Shown here piece by piece: positions 1 to 5,702 of a DNA stretch of 20,159 bases; the first letter of the stretch is position 1; each line of letters opens with the position of its first letter. A model generated the notes under the pieces. That model was not told the DNA's origin and made no database searches. It saw nothing but the letters and a program-made list of their open reading frames with translations. A program made the translations under genes and the position numbers. Source of the DNA: a virus. Where the stretch lies: positions 1-20,159 of IMG/VR virus record IMGVR_UViG_3300037349_000340. One strand, 5' to 3'.

Positions 1-11
1 TGGCTTCGCTC

Positions 12-260
12 TCAGTGAATGATTGTCTTCCCAGACGCTATCAGGTGACCAGTCAGCTTGGTTGGTATCAACGATGATCCGCAACTCCCTCCAATCACTC
101 TTTGGTAGGCTGGCTGCGAAAGGGAGAAGACGGGCGAAAGGTCTGACCCCACCAGGCCGAGTGTCGCTGTCTTTGGCGTAGTTCCTGGACAGGACTGACC
201 GCGCACGGCTCCGACTGCCAACACCATGACTACAAAACCGATAAGACTCCATCGCCTCAA
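12..260 (-). CDS. Small exported protein with Sec signal peptide
   Basis: I do not recognise this 82-aa product. From the TTG at 258-260 it begins with two arginines, then a hydrophobic stretch (about residues 5-18), then a likely signal peptidase I site near Val-Arg-Gly before Gln-Ser-Cys. This reads as a secreted protein with a mature part of about 62 residues and two cysteines (QSCPG and GGSCG). I chose TTG because GAGAGGTG sits 4-5 bases upstream and the start falls just after the stop of the preceding lipoprotein gene (271). The open frame runs back to 302, but that longer start overlaps the upstream gene and has no good ribosome site. It is the last of three consecutive exported-protein genes. 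Function unknown: it could be a surface or envelope-modifying protein. Confidence 0.6.
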   Translation of the reverse strand: MRRWSLIGFVVMVLAVGAVRGQSCPGTTPKTATLGLVGSDLSPVFSLSQPAYQRVIGGSCGSSLIPTKLTGHLIASGKTIIH

Positions 261-270
261 TCGACACCTC

Positions 271-651
271 TCACTGCTTCGGATACCACTTGAGTGCAAC
301 ACTCGTTCCGCTCGCTGTTACCGTTCCACTCCATGAAGCCGTCAATATGACGACATTCAATCCCGGAGCATTAACGGTGTCCTCCATCGTGCAGCTTGCT
401 GGTCCAGTCGGAAGAGTAACCGTGTACTCGGTCACCCCCGGACCCAGTGTCACCGTGTCCTGACCGGCACATTGCAGCAGGTACCCACTGATGCACGGAG
501 CCGTCCCGCACACTGCCGCGCCTGGGTTACCATCCGCAATGCTTGATAACGTGACCGTCCCCGTTGTCGGCGGCGGCGGCGGAGGGGGAGGCGGATTCTT
601 ACATCCAGACAAAAGGAGCGCCAGAAGCGCTCCCTTGGCTATCGTTTTCAC
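271..651 (-). CDS. Lipoprotein with polyproline linker
   Basis: This 126-aa protein starts with a textbook lipoprotein signal: a lysine near the N-terminus, a Leu/Ala-rich core, and a lipobox Leu-Leu-Ser-Gly-Cys with Cys17 as the acylated residue. Lys-Asn and nine consecutive prolines (about residues 20-28) follow, probably a stiff spacer holding the rest away from the membrane. The remainder (about 30-126) is Thr/Val/Gly-rich with four more cysteines and looks beta-sheet forming. By lipoprotein sorting rules it should be anchored in the host envelope after processing by lipoprotein signal peptidase. Phage lipoproteins of this kind sometimes block superinfection, but nothing here proves that role. 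It lies 6 bases after the upstream exported gene, in the same transcription unit. Confidence 0.75.
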   Translation of the reverse strand: MKTIAKGALLALLLSGCKNPPPPPPPPPTTGTVTLSSIADGNPGAAVCGTAPCISGYLLQCAGQDTVTLGPGVTEYTVTLPTGPASCTMEDTVNAPGLNVVILTASWSGTVTASGTSVALKWYPKQ

Positions 652-657
652 TGGGAG

Positions 658-1176
658 CTAATCCCCAATCTGCGCTGTCAGAGGCTCTTCTTCCGTCAGT
701 CCCGGCGTCCACATCAACCATCCTCGCCCGGCATCCGGAGCTACCACCAACTCAGCAACCACGGTCGGAGTCGAAGTAAAGGTCGGCGCATTCACCAGAA
801 GGTTCTGAACAGATATCGAGTTTCCCCCGCTCCCGCTGTTAACCGTGCTCGTCACCAGAAGAGACCCCGCCGTCGCCCCGTAGTAGGCCGTTTGCGCCTG
901 AACCGTGTGAGAGGTAAAGACCGCCCAGTTATCCGTGGACGGTATTGAAAACAGGAAGCTGGTTCCCACTCCGGCGACCGTCCCAAGTACTACGGCAGGC
1001 GACGGTGTTGAATCGATAATTTCTGTGCCAACGATGCAATTCGCCGTCGTTCCGGAGGGGCAAATCTGTCCCGCCGTCACGCCGCTGCCTGGAGCCACTG
1101 TTCCCTGCAAGTGCTGCCCTGCGCACATCGCCAACGATGTGAACAATACGACTGCTGCCAACGCGATCTTTCTCAT
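658..1176 (-). CDS. Exported protein, possible tail or surface component
   Basis: A 172-aa product with an N-terminal signal peptide: Arg-Lys at positions 2-3, a hydrophobic core to about residue 17, and a probable cleavage around Cys-Ala-Gly before Gln. It is not a good lipobox because Met precedes the Cys. The mature part is Gly/Ser/Thr/Val-rich with a motif SGGNSISVQNLLVNAP (about residues 116-131), typical of beta-rich phage fibre or secreted proteins. The ATG at 1174-1176 has AAAGGAAAG 4 bases upstream. It is followed by the lipoprotein and the small exported gene, so three exported proteins are co-transcribed. A similar SGG...QDIYLELVNP segment is readable in the broken gene at 2622-2848, suggesting related domains. 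Function not known. Confidence 0.65.
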   Translation of the reverse strand: MRKIALAAVVLFTSLAMCAGQHLQGTVAPGSGVTAGQICPSGTTANCIVGTEIIDSTPSPAVVLGTVAGVGTSFLFSIPSTDNWAVFTSHTVQAQTAYYGATAGSLLVTSTVNSGSGGNSISVQNLLVNAPTFTSTPTVVAELVVAPDAGRGWLMWTPGLTEEEPLTAQIGD

Positions 1177-1195
1177 CGATCTTTCCTTTCAAAAC

Positions 1196-1711
1196 CTAAA
1201 CAACGATTACCGCTACACCAATTGTGTCCGCCAGTGTTCCGGCCATCCATAGTTCAGAACTACGGATTGAGTTCCATTGCGGCTGTCCAATATTGTCGCT
1301 TCCACGAGTAGTAAGCACTTCAAACGCGGTTCCGCCTCCAGTTTTCGTGACGGTATTGTCTGAGCCAAACCATATCGCGGCACTCGCGATTACCTGGAAC
1401 CTCACGACAGCACAAACGATATCCAGCATAATGATCGTGCCGTTGGGCCATGCCGAGAGCTTCGCGTTGCCTTCCGACTCGCACAACAGAGTAGTACCAC
1501 CACTGGGAATTTGACTCACCAGCAGAATGTTGGCCCCGGCTGAACCGGCTCCCAAAATTATCCGGTCTCCAACCTGGTACTTGGCGCTGTTCGCTACCTG
1601 AACTTTCGCCAGTTGTCCTTCCGCCGGGACCACAAACGCGGCAGTCGTAACATCTCCAACAAGCGGTTGTGCGTTACCGGTAAGCGCCACAACGCCCCAG
1701 CTACGAATCAT
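1196..1711 (-). CDS. Hypothetical protein, likely virion-associated
   Basis: A 171-aa protein with no recognised family. It is rich in Val, Ala, Gly and Thr with alternating hydrophobic residues, giving a beta-sandwich feel (for example VALTGNAQPLVGDVTTAAF near the start and TIGVAVIVV at the end). No signal peptide or membrane helix is convincing, although the C-terminus is hydrophobic. The start at 1711 overlaps the previous gene by four bases (ATGA), which suggests translational coupling. Its position after neck/tail-type genes and before exported proteins is compatible with a minor virion or head/tail decoration protein, but this is inferred from position and composition only. Confidence 0.6.
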   Translation of the reverse strand: MIRSWGVVALTGNAQPLVGDVTTAAFVVPAEGQLAKVQVANSAKYQVGDRIILGAGSAGANILLVSQIPSGGTTLLCESEGNAKLSAWPNGTIIMLDIVCAVVRFQVIASAAIWFGSDNTVTKTGGGTAFEVLTTRGSDNIGQPQWNSIRSSELWMAGTLADTIGVAVIVV

Positions 1712-1908
1712 TCCTTCCCATCCTTCCTGACGCAGTTCCCAGGCTTAACTACTTTCGCGTTAAATTCTCCATCCCAGCGACTTCCGTATCCGCGAAGATC
1801 ATATTCATCGCAACGAGGAATAGCCGTCGTTTCAACTAGGTCTGGATTCCCCGAAGGGAACCGCTCCTGCCGCAACGCCTTCATCTCGCCGCCCTTCTCT
1901 TTTTTCAC
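1708..1908 (-). CDS. Small hypothetical protein
   Basis: A 66-aa protein of mixed charge from the GTG at 1906-1908, starting VKKEKGGEMKAL and ending CVRKDGKE. I chose this start because GGAGG lies 6 bases upstream and immediately follows the stop of the upstream zinc-binding gene (1922). The open frame continues back to 2094, but that extension would lie inside the better-supported gene at 1922-2194 and looks like a shadow. An internal ATG at 1884 is a possible alternative. Its stop overlaps the next start by four bases (ATGA). No family recognised. Two cysteines and no membrane segment are seen. Confidence 0.55.
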   Translation of the reverse strand: MKKEKGGEMKALRQERFPSGNPDLVETTAIPRCDEYDLRGYGSRWDGEFNAKVVKPGNCVRKDGKE

Positions 1909-1921
1909 CGTCAACCTCCGC

Positions 1922-2194
1922 TCACCACTTTGCTTGATCGTAATTGGCCGCATGATTCGACACACCGTACTGCTTCTCCAATTGCCGCATGTGAGCCAAA
2001 CTCCTGATGTGGACCGGCCTACCGTTGAGGTGAGTCGTGGTAAAGTCCCACAAATTTTTAGCTGGATTCGGAGTCCCGCCTGCCCACTCAGCACAACCAG
2101 TGCAGTACCACTTTCCGCCGACCAGCTTGAACTTCCCGCCTTTGTACCCTTCGGCGGTGTGTTGTGGGCACTCCGGATTGGAGCAAAGTGTCAT
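1922..2194 (-). CDS. Small zinc-binding-type protein (Cys4)
   Basis: A 90-aa protein with two cysteine pairs: Cys4-x4-Cys9 near the N-terminus and Cys31-x2-Cys34 (WYCTGC) after a Gly/Lys-rich hairpin. This is the layout of a zinc ribbon. The C-terminal half (THLNGRPVHIRSLAHMRQLE, about residues 54-73) is helical and basic, so nucleic-acid binding is possible. It starts at 2194 with an ATGA overlap with the upstream membrane protein. Phages often carry such small zinc-ribbon proteins of unknown role. The ribbon is seen in the sequence; any function is inference. Confidence 0.65.
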   Translation of the reverse strand: MTLCSNPECPQHTAEGYKGGKFKLVGGKWYCTGCAEWAGGTPNPAKNLWDFTTTHLNGRPVHIRSLAHMRQLEKQYGVSNHAANYDQAKW

Positions 2195-2454
2195 GCTTGT
2201 GTCGGAGGCAGCGGACTCTGCTTCAGGAGAGCCAGCACTGGGATAATCGCTCCAGCCAACGCGACGACCCCTAAATGCTCCATCCCCGATACGGTGAAGG
2301 AAAATGAAGATGGGCTGACAAGGATCGCACCGAGCGAGGTTACCGCACCGCCGATCCCTGCTGCGATGAGGCTATGAAGCCATGGACGCCACCCTCCACT
2401 TGGGGCCTGGACTCCACTGGCTGGCGCTGTTGGTGTTACAGGTGGTGTTCTCAT
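2191..2454 (-). CDS. Two-helix membrane protein, holin candidate
   Basis: An 87-aa protein with a Pro/Thr-rich N-terminus and two likely membrane helices: about residues 26-45 (HSLIAAGIGGAVTSLGAILV) and about 58-77 (HLGVVALAGAIIPVLALLK). It ends in a short Pro-rich tail. Size and topology match small two-helix holins, which open the inner membrane at the end of infection. There is no endolysin gene beside it to confirm a lysis cassette. The ATG at 2454 is preferred over the in-frame upstream TTG at 2472 because AAAGGAAAC lies about 6 bases before it. It overlaps the next gene by ATGA. A generic small membrane protein is the alternative. Confidence 0.6.
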   Translation of the reverse strand: MRTPPVTPTAPASGVQAPSGGWRPWLHSLIAAGIGGAVTSLGAILVSPSSFSFTVSGMEHLGVVALAGAIIPVLALLKQSPLPPTQA

Positions 2455-2514
2455 TTTTGGGTTTCCTTTCAAATCATTATCCGGCCACTGCCGGGGACGC
2501 GCTACAGAAATCTC

Positions 2515-2613
2515 TTATCCTTCAACTGTGCGCGATCCCCTGAAATGTGGCGTTCCGTTCATACTCATCACGTCTCCAGCACGAAGACGACTCGTGCTAT
2601 CGATCGCATCCAT
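2515..2613 (-). CDS. Possible 32-aa micro-gene
   Basis: A short frame (MDAIDSTSRLRAG at the N-terminus, SRTVEG at the C-terminus) starting at the ATG at 2611-2613. GAGAGG lies only 4 bases upstream, directly after the stop codon of the broken exported gene (2622), as expected for the next cistron in this compact genome. The frame is open further upstream, but that part is arginine-rich and looks like an antisense or off-frame shadow. No domain is visible. It may be real, or part of a decayed region between the neck gene and the holin candidate. Confidence 0.35.
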   Translation of the reverse strand: MDAIDSTSRLRAGDVMSMNGTPHFRGSRTVEG

Positions 2614-2621
2614 TGCGCCTC

Positions 2622-2848
2622 TCAGTGCGGGTTGACCAATTCGAGATAAATATCCTGAATTGTGGCGCTGACTCCTCCTGAATAGTTGTTTACCAATTGG
2701 AGCGCTAAATGTTGTATGTTGCATTTGCCCACACAACTCCGTTCGTATCCTGCAACGTCGCCGTCGTCGTTGTCGTCTGGCCAAAGCCCGCTACTGCCGC
2801 CAATAGTACACAGGGTACAATTGCCGAATTAATCGTGATTTTGTGCAT
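2622..2848 (-). pseudogene. Frameshifted small exported protein
   Basis: Starting at ATG 2846-2848 there is a signal peptide (KIT, then a hydrophobic core, with cleavage probably after Ala-Gly-Phe-Gly before Gln-Thr). A Thr run and the segment TATLQDTNGVVWANATYNI follow, then a TAG at 2705-2707. If one T is added to the TTT just before that stop (AAA at 2707-2709 on the plus strand), the frame continues with LALQLVNNYSGG, then VSATIQDIYLELVNPH, to a TGA at 2622-2624. That gives 75 residues of plausible secreted protein. The region beyond the stop is otherwise unexplained. Either the gene lost one base, or the short 47-aa form (2705-2848) is the true product. Its start overlaps the end of the neck/tail gene by 20 bases. 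Confidence 0.45.
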
Positions 2849-3830
2849 ATATCGATCCGAATCCCCCTGGGAACAGGTTTTCATCACCGCCTCCGTAATC
2901 CCACGTCACATCACGCTGGTCGATGTCGTTGTCCTTTTGTTCCATCTCTTCAATTCGCTGGTTAAATTCCAGCTTCTTGTCCCGCGCAATAGTGATAGCC
3001 GACTGCGCATCGTAGTAGGTGTTCTGCTTTGGTCTCCAGTAAAGAGCCTGCACCGTAGCACCCAGCACGATGCAGTCTGAGTCGATGAAGGCTACCGGCG
3101 AGTCGGTATCCAACTGCATGTCCGGCGGCTGCGTATACGCCTCGTACGGAAATACCTGTTGCTGGAAGGGGCTTGGCCACACCTCGATCTGGTACTGGCC
3201 GGACGGTGTTGGAGGCCGCGTCACGAAATGCGTTGACCATCCGTTAAATGTCCGCCATGTGTCCCATGTGTTAATGCACTCGACCGGCAGAGCATTCACG
3301 ATCATCGGCCATCCCATCATCTGGTTGACCGCCCACAGCATCCTCTTTATGTTCGCGTCCAGAGCAAAGTAAGCCTGGAGAATCAGATATCCGCTGGTCG
3401 TCGTTGGACCCGCGAACGGGAAATCTACTACCAGATGGGTAGGATCGGTGACCTGAAGGATTGTCTGATACGGATAGGTGAAGTTGATTCTGAACTGCTG
3501 CCCCACCAAAGCATTCGTCCAGTTGGTCCCGAATCCCGTAACGATCCTGCTGCCGTTCGTTACCGAACAGGTACCAGTGGTGTAGGGCTGGCCGACACTG
3601 ATCTGACCCCTGATCTTCAACCCGTACCATGAGCGCTTGTCAAGAATCGCCCGGTAGATGTTGTTGATCATCCGGCCCGCCGTCATCGGATCGAGGCTCG
3701 GATTCCATCCGCACACCTCGCGAAGCATCTGGCCGAAGTTTAGCTGAGTGACGTATGCCTGATTGAACGGGCTTGAGCCTTGCTGGTTCGGGAACTGCGG
3801 ATTGGAGGGAACAACTGGAGGACCCGGCAC
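2829..3830 (-). CDS. Probable phage neck/tail structural protein
   Basis: A 333-aa protein beginning at GTG 3828-3830, with GGAGG 5 bases upstream. The N-terminus is Pro/Gln/Asn-rich. Residues about 83-150 hold the pattern TGTCSVTNGSRIVTGFGTNW, followed by VGQQFRI and a beta-rich stretch ending YLILQAYF. This kind of repeat-like beta unit is frequent in phage tail and neck proteins. The C-terminal third is charged and helical (EFNQRIEEMEQKDNDIDQRD, about 288-307) and ends Gly-rich. The gene lies downstream of the capsid block, where neck or adaptor proteins commonly sit. Exact role (head completion, adaptor or tail tubular protein) is not determined; virion structure is likely. Confidence 0.6.
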   Translation of the reverse strand: MPGPPVVPSNPQFPNQQGSSPFNQAYVTQLNFGQMLREVCGWNPSLDPMTAGRMINNIYRAILDKRSWYGLKIRGQISVGQPYTTGTCSVTNGSRIVTGFGTNWTNALVGQQFRINFTYPYQTILQVTDPTHLVVDFPFAGPTTTSGYLILQAYFALDANIKRMLWAVNQMMGWPMIVNALPVECINTWDTWRTFNGWSTHFVTRPPTPSGQYQIEVWPSPFQQQVFPYEAYTQPPDMQLDTDSPVAFIDSDCIVLGATVQALYWRPKQNTYYDAQSAITIARDKKLEFNQRIEEMEQKDNDIDQRDVTWDYGGGDENLFPGGFGSIYAQNHD

Positions 3831-3833
3831 GGG

Positions 3834-3977
3834 CTACCTCCGCGAGCGAGACTTGCCGCCGCGCTTTCCGGTGAACTTTGCCGTACGTCCAGAAGCGCCC
3901 TTGCCGGACTTGATCCGGTCCATCATCTTCATCGCGCGTCCGCTTCCCGGAGAAGGATCATGTTCTCTCTTTGGCAT
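3834..3977 (-). CDS. Small highly basic protein, 47 aa
   Basis: A short gene starting at ATG 3975-3977, with GGAAGTGAG just upstream, and ending TAG three bases before the next start. Roughly a third of its residues are Lys or Arg. The C-terminus is dominated by glycine and basic residues (RTAKFTGKRGGKSRSRR). No hydrophobic core is evident, so it is probably unstructured and able to bind nucleic acid. A role with packaged DNA is possible but unproven. Tight spacing on both sides (3 bases to each neighbour) and the ribosome site argue that it is a real gene. Confidence 0.65.
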   Translation of the reverse strand: MPKREHDPSPGSGRAMKMMDRIKSGKGASGRTAKFTGKRGGKSRSRR

Positions 3978-3980
3978 ATC

Positions 3981-4328
3981 TCACTTCCAGTGTTTGACCA
4001 CCATGTCCGCAATCAGAGTGCCGATCACCGCGATTGCGCTGCCTATGCTCGCAATCAACGCTCCGCGTGCAAAGGAGCGGGACTTGTTGATGTCGTCCGC
4101 TACTCCGTTTACTTTCGTCTCGATGAGGATCATTCGGCCCTCGCCGCGTTCCAGCCTTACCGTGATCGCCGGTTCGCCGTTGCCAAAGTAGATGTCATTA
4201 AACATCTTCCCGATGTGACGTTTGATGTCCTCGGTGAACTCCGGATTGTGTTCGGGCATCGTGTGTAGCCCGCCTCTACCCCGATTGGATTCTTTGTTCT
4301 CATCGTCGGAACCAGTTCCCTCATGCAT
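3981..4328 (-). CDS. C-terminally anchored membrane protein
   Basis: A 115-aa protein with a hydrophilic N-terminal part and a single membrane helix near the C-terminus (about residues 89-110, LIASIGSAIAVIGTLIADMV), ending HWK. The middle is charged (MFNDIYFGNG, then VRLERGEGRMILIETKVNGV). The layout recalls haemolysin XhlA-type or similar phage membrane proteins that assist lysis, but I see no diagnostic motif. The start is uncertain: ATG 4328 has a poor ribosome site, and ATG 4259 (MPEHNPEF) sits about 10 bases after GAGGCGGG. It ends 3 bases before the basic 47-aa gene. Confidence 0.55.
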   Translation of the reverse strand: MHEGTGSDDENKESNRGRGGLHTMPEHNPEFTEDIKRHIGKMFNDIYFGNGEPAITVRLERGEGRMILIETKVNGVADDINKSRSFARGALIASIGSAIAVIGTLIADMVVKHWK

Positions 4329-4345
4329 CTGAGTCTCGTCCCTTT

Positions 4346-4624
4346 TTACCGCGACTTCATCCTAATACCCTTCTTGCGCATCAACCGCTCTACCTTGCCT
4401 CGATTCCTAGCCGGTATGACCCGTTCATTTTTGTGAAGAATAGCTGGCCCTGTTTTCCTTACTCGGCCCCCTGTTCTATATTGCACGGGCGCTATCCGTT
4501 CGTCTGCCGCACGGTCCTGAAGGTCTCTGCCGCTTGACATAAGACTCTGCCCCGCCGCCTTCAGGCCGCTCTTCCAGCCTGAATCTCTTTTATTCGTGCT
4601 CGTGTCGCTTGAATCATCCGGCAT
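4346..4624 (-). CDS. Phage protein with GPAILHKNERVIPA motif
   Basis: A 92-aa basic protein from ATG 4622-4624. Its C-terminal half carries RTGGRVRKTGPAILHKNERV followed by IPARNR (about residues 53-78), a motif I recognise from many phage proteins near tail or head genes (GG-x-V-x-x-TGPA-x-x-HKGE-x-V-P). Its function is not established. The N-terminal half is polar with little predicted structure. I chose this start because the upstream part of the open frame covers a transcription terminator (4634-4669). GGTGAAG lies about 3 bases before the ATG, a weak site. It is the first gene after that terminator, so it is expressed by read-through or from a promoter I could not identify. Confidence 0.6.
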   Translation of the reverse strand: MPDDSSDTSTNKRDSGWKSGLKAAGQSLMSSGRDLQDRAADERIAPVQYRTGGRVRKTGPAILHKNERVIPARNRGKVERLMRKKGIRMKSR

Positions 4625-4633
4625 CGCTTCACC

Positions 4634-4669
4634 AAACAAAAGGGCGGCTCTAAGCAACAGCAGCCGCCC
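4634..4669 (-). terminator. Rho-independent terminator after capsid block
   Basis: On the minus strand an 8-bp perfect GC-rich stem (GGGCGGCT paired with AGCCGCCC) with a 12-nt loop is followed directly by TTTTGTTT. It starts 22 bases after the stop of the structural gene at 4692 and before the start at 4624. Stem strength, position and T-tract fit an intrinsic terminator closing the capsid transcription unit. Confidence 0.85.
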
Positions 4670-4691
4670 CCGATTGAACTGCGGATACTGA

Positions 4692-5036
4692 CTACGACGT
4701 TCCGACAACCAGCAGGTTGAAGGTGTATGCAGCAAGGTTCGTCGTCCCTCCGACTTCTACCAGAGGACCGGTACCCGCTGAGTCCTCGAACACCTGGAGC
4801 TTGCTCGTAGCCGGATTCCAGACCGGCTTGTAGCCGCCCTCTCCTCCGACCGGGATGACGTAGGCAATCTTTCCCAAACCGACGTTGCCGGTGCTTTCCG
4901 TCGTCCCGCCGATACCTTGCAACAGATACCCGCCAGGCTGGTAGTCGGAGATCGCGGGTTGAAGCTGAACATGCTCCAGCCGCTTCCTCGACCATACATC
5001 ATCGCCGTCAGGCTCTTTGGTGACTGAAAATGCCAT
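4692..5036 (-). CDS. Probable small virion protein next to capsid gene
   Basis: A 114-aa protein starting at ATG 5036 with a strong GGGAGGCGAAGG just upstream, which predicts high expression. It is Gly/Val/Thr-rich with beta-strand character and no signal or membrane helix. Features include YQPGGYLLQGIGGT (about residues 33-46) and a C-terminal TFNLLVVGTS. Being second after the major capsid gene and last before a terminator, it could be a head decoration or head-tail joining protein. The position and strong ribosome site are seen; the role is inferred. Confidence 0.65.
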   Translation of the reverse strand: MAFSVTKEPDGDDVWSRKRLEHVQLQPAISDYQPGGYLLQGIGGTTESTGNVGLGKIAYVIPVGGEGGYKPVWNPATSKLQVFEDSAGTGPLVEVGGTTNLAAYTFNLLVVGTS

Positions 5037-5048
5037 CCTTCGCCTCCC

Positions 5049-5678
5049 TTAGATGATGTCGCAGTTGACCAGCACATTGCAGAGGCCGCTTGCAACTGCG
5101 GTGATCTGCCACGCGAATGGCCTGCCGTTGAAGAATACGGTTGAACCCTGGCTCTGGAACGCGCCTGCGTTTCCGTAGATAGGTGCCTGCAACGCTGCAC
5201 CTGACTGCGGTCCATAAGCGCCTGCCAGCGGCCCGCCGACCTGGATCAACCCTTGGCCGCCCAGCAACTGCGCGAGGGTGGCGTTGGGCAGAGAGACCGT
5301 GTTCGGCATCCAGTAGCCTGCGGTGTCGGAGTAGTTGCCCGCTCCCGCGAAGCCTTCGGACTTGATGCCGCTGACGGTGGTGTAGGTCTGGTCCGTCCAG
5401 TAGACCGGAGCCGGAGCGCCTGCCGCCTGCCAGTTAGCGAGCGTTGTGGCCGAGGTGCTCAGGTACTGCACCAGCATGTAAATGCCAGGTGATCCGTTCG
5501 GATTGCTGGCCGTGGGCGTCCCGGTTGCGTACCCGAAGTAGCGCTGACCGAGGACCTGATTCTCACCAATGCCAGCGTAGGCCGGAATGACCCCAATCCC
5601 CTGGCTCGGGTTGTAGAGGTAGGTGGTAACTACCCCGGTGTCGATCTGGAGGAGCTGATTGCTTGGATTCAGAAACAT
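5049..5678 (-). CDS. Probable virion protein downstream of capsid gene
   Basis: A 209-aa protein starting at ATG 5678, with a GGGGAGAGAG purine run upstream. Composition is rich in Gly, Ala, Tyr, Gln and Asn with low charge, typical of beta-rich structural proteins. Examples are YNPSQGIGVIPAYAGIGENQ (about residues 22-41) and PLAGAYGPQSGAALQAPIYG (about 150-169). It ends CNVLVNCDII with two cysteines. It lies 24 bases after the major capsid gene and 12 bases before the next gene, so it is co-expressed with both. A head decoration or capsid-associated protein is the most likely role, but no family was recognised. Confidence 0.65.
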   Translation of the reverse strand: MFLNPSNQLLQIDTGVVTTYLYNPSQGIGVIPAYAGIGENQVLGQRYFGYATGTPTASNPNGSPGIYMLVQYLSTSATTLANWQAAGAPAPVYWTDQTYTTVSGIKSEGFAGAGNYSDTAGYWMPNTVSLPNATLAQLLGGQGLIQVGGPLAGAYGPQSGAALQAPIYGNAGAFQSQGSTVFFNGRPFAWQITAVASGLCNVLVNCDII

Positions 5679-5702
5679 GGTGTCGTCTCTCTCCCCTCTC
5701 CC

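Noticed and set aside
1613-2377. Plus-strand open frame of 254 codons
   Set aside because: It crosses the boundaries of four minus-strand genes that have starts, overlaps and ribosome sites of their own. Its composition is Ser/Pro/Arg-rich, as expected of an antisense shadow.
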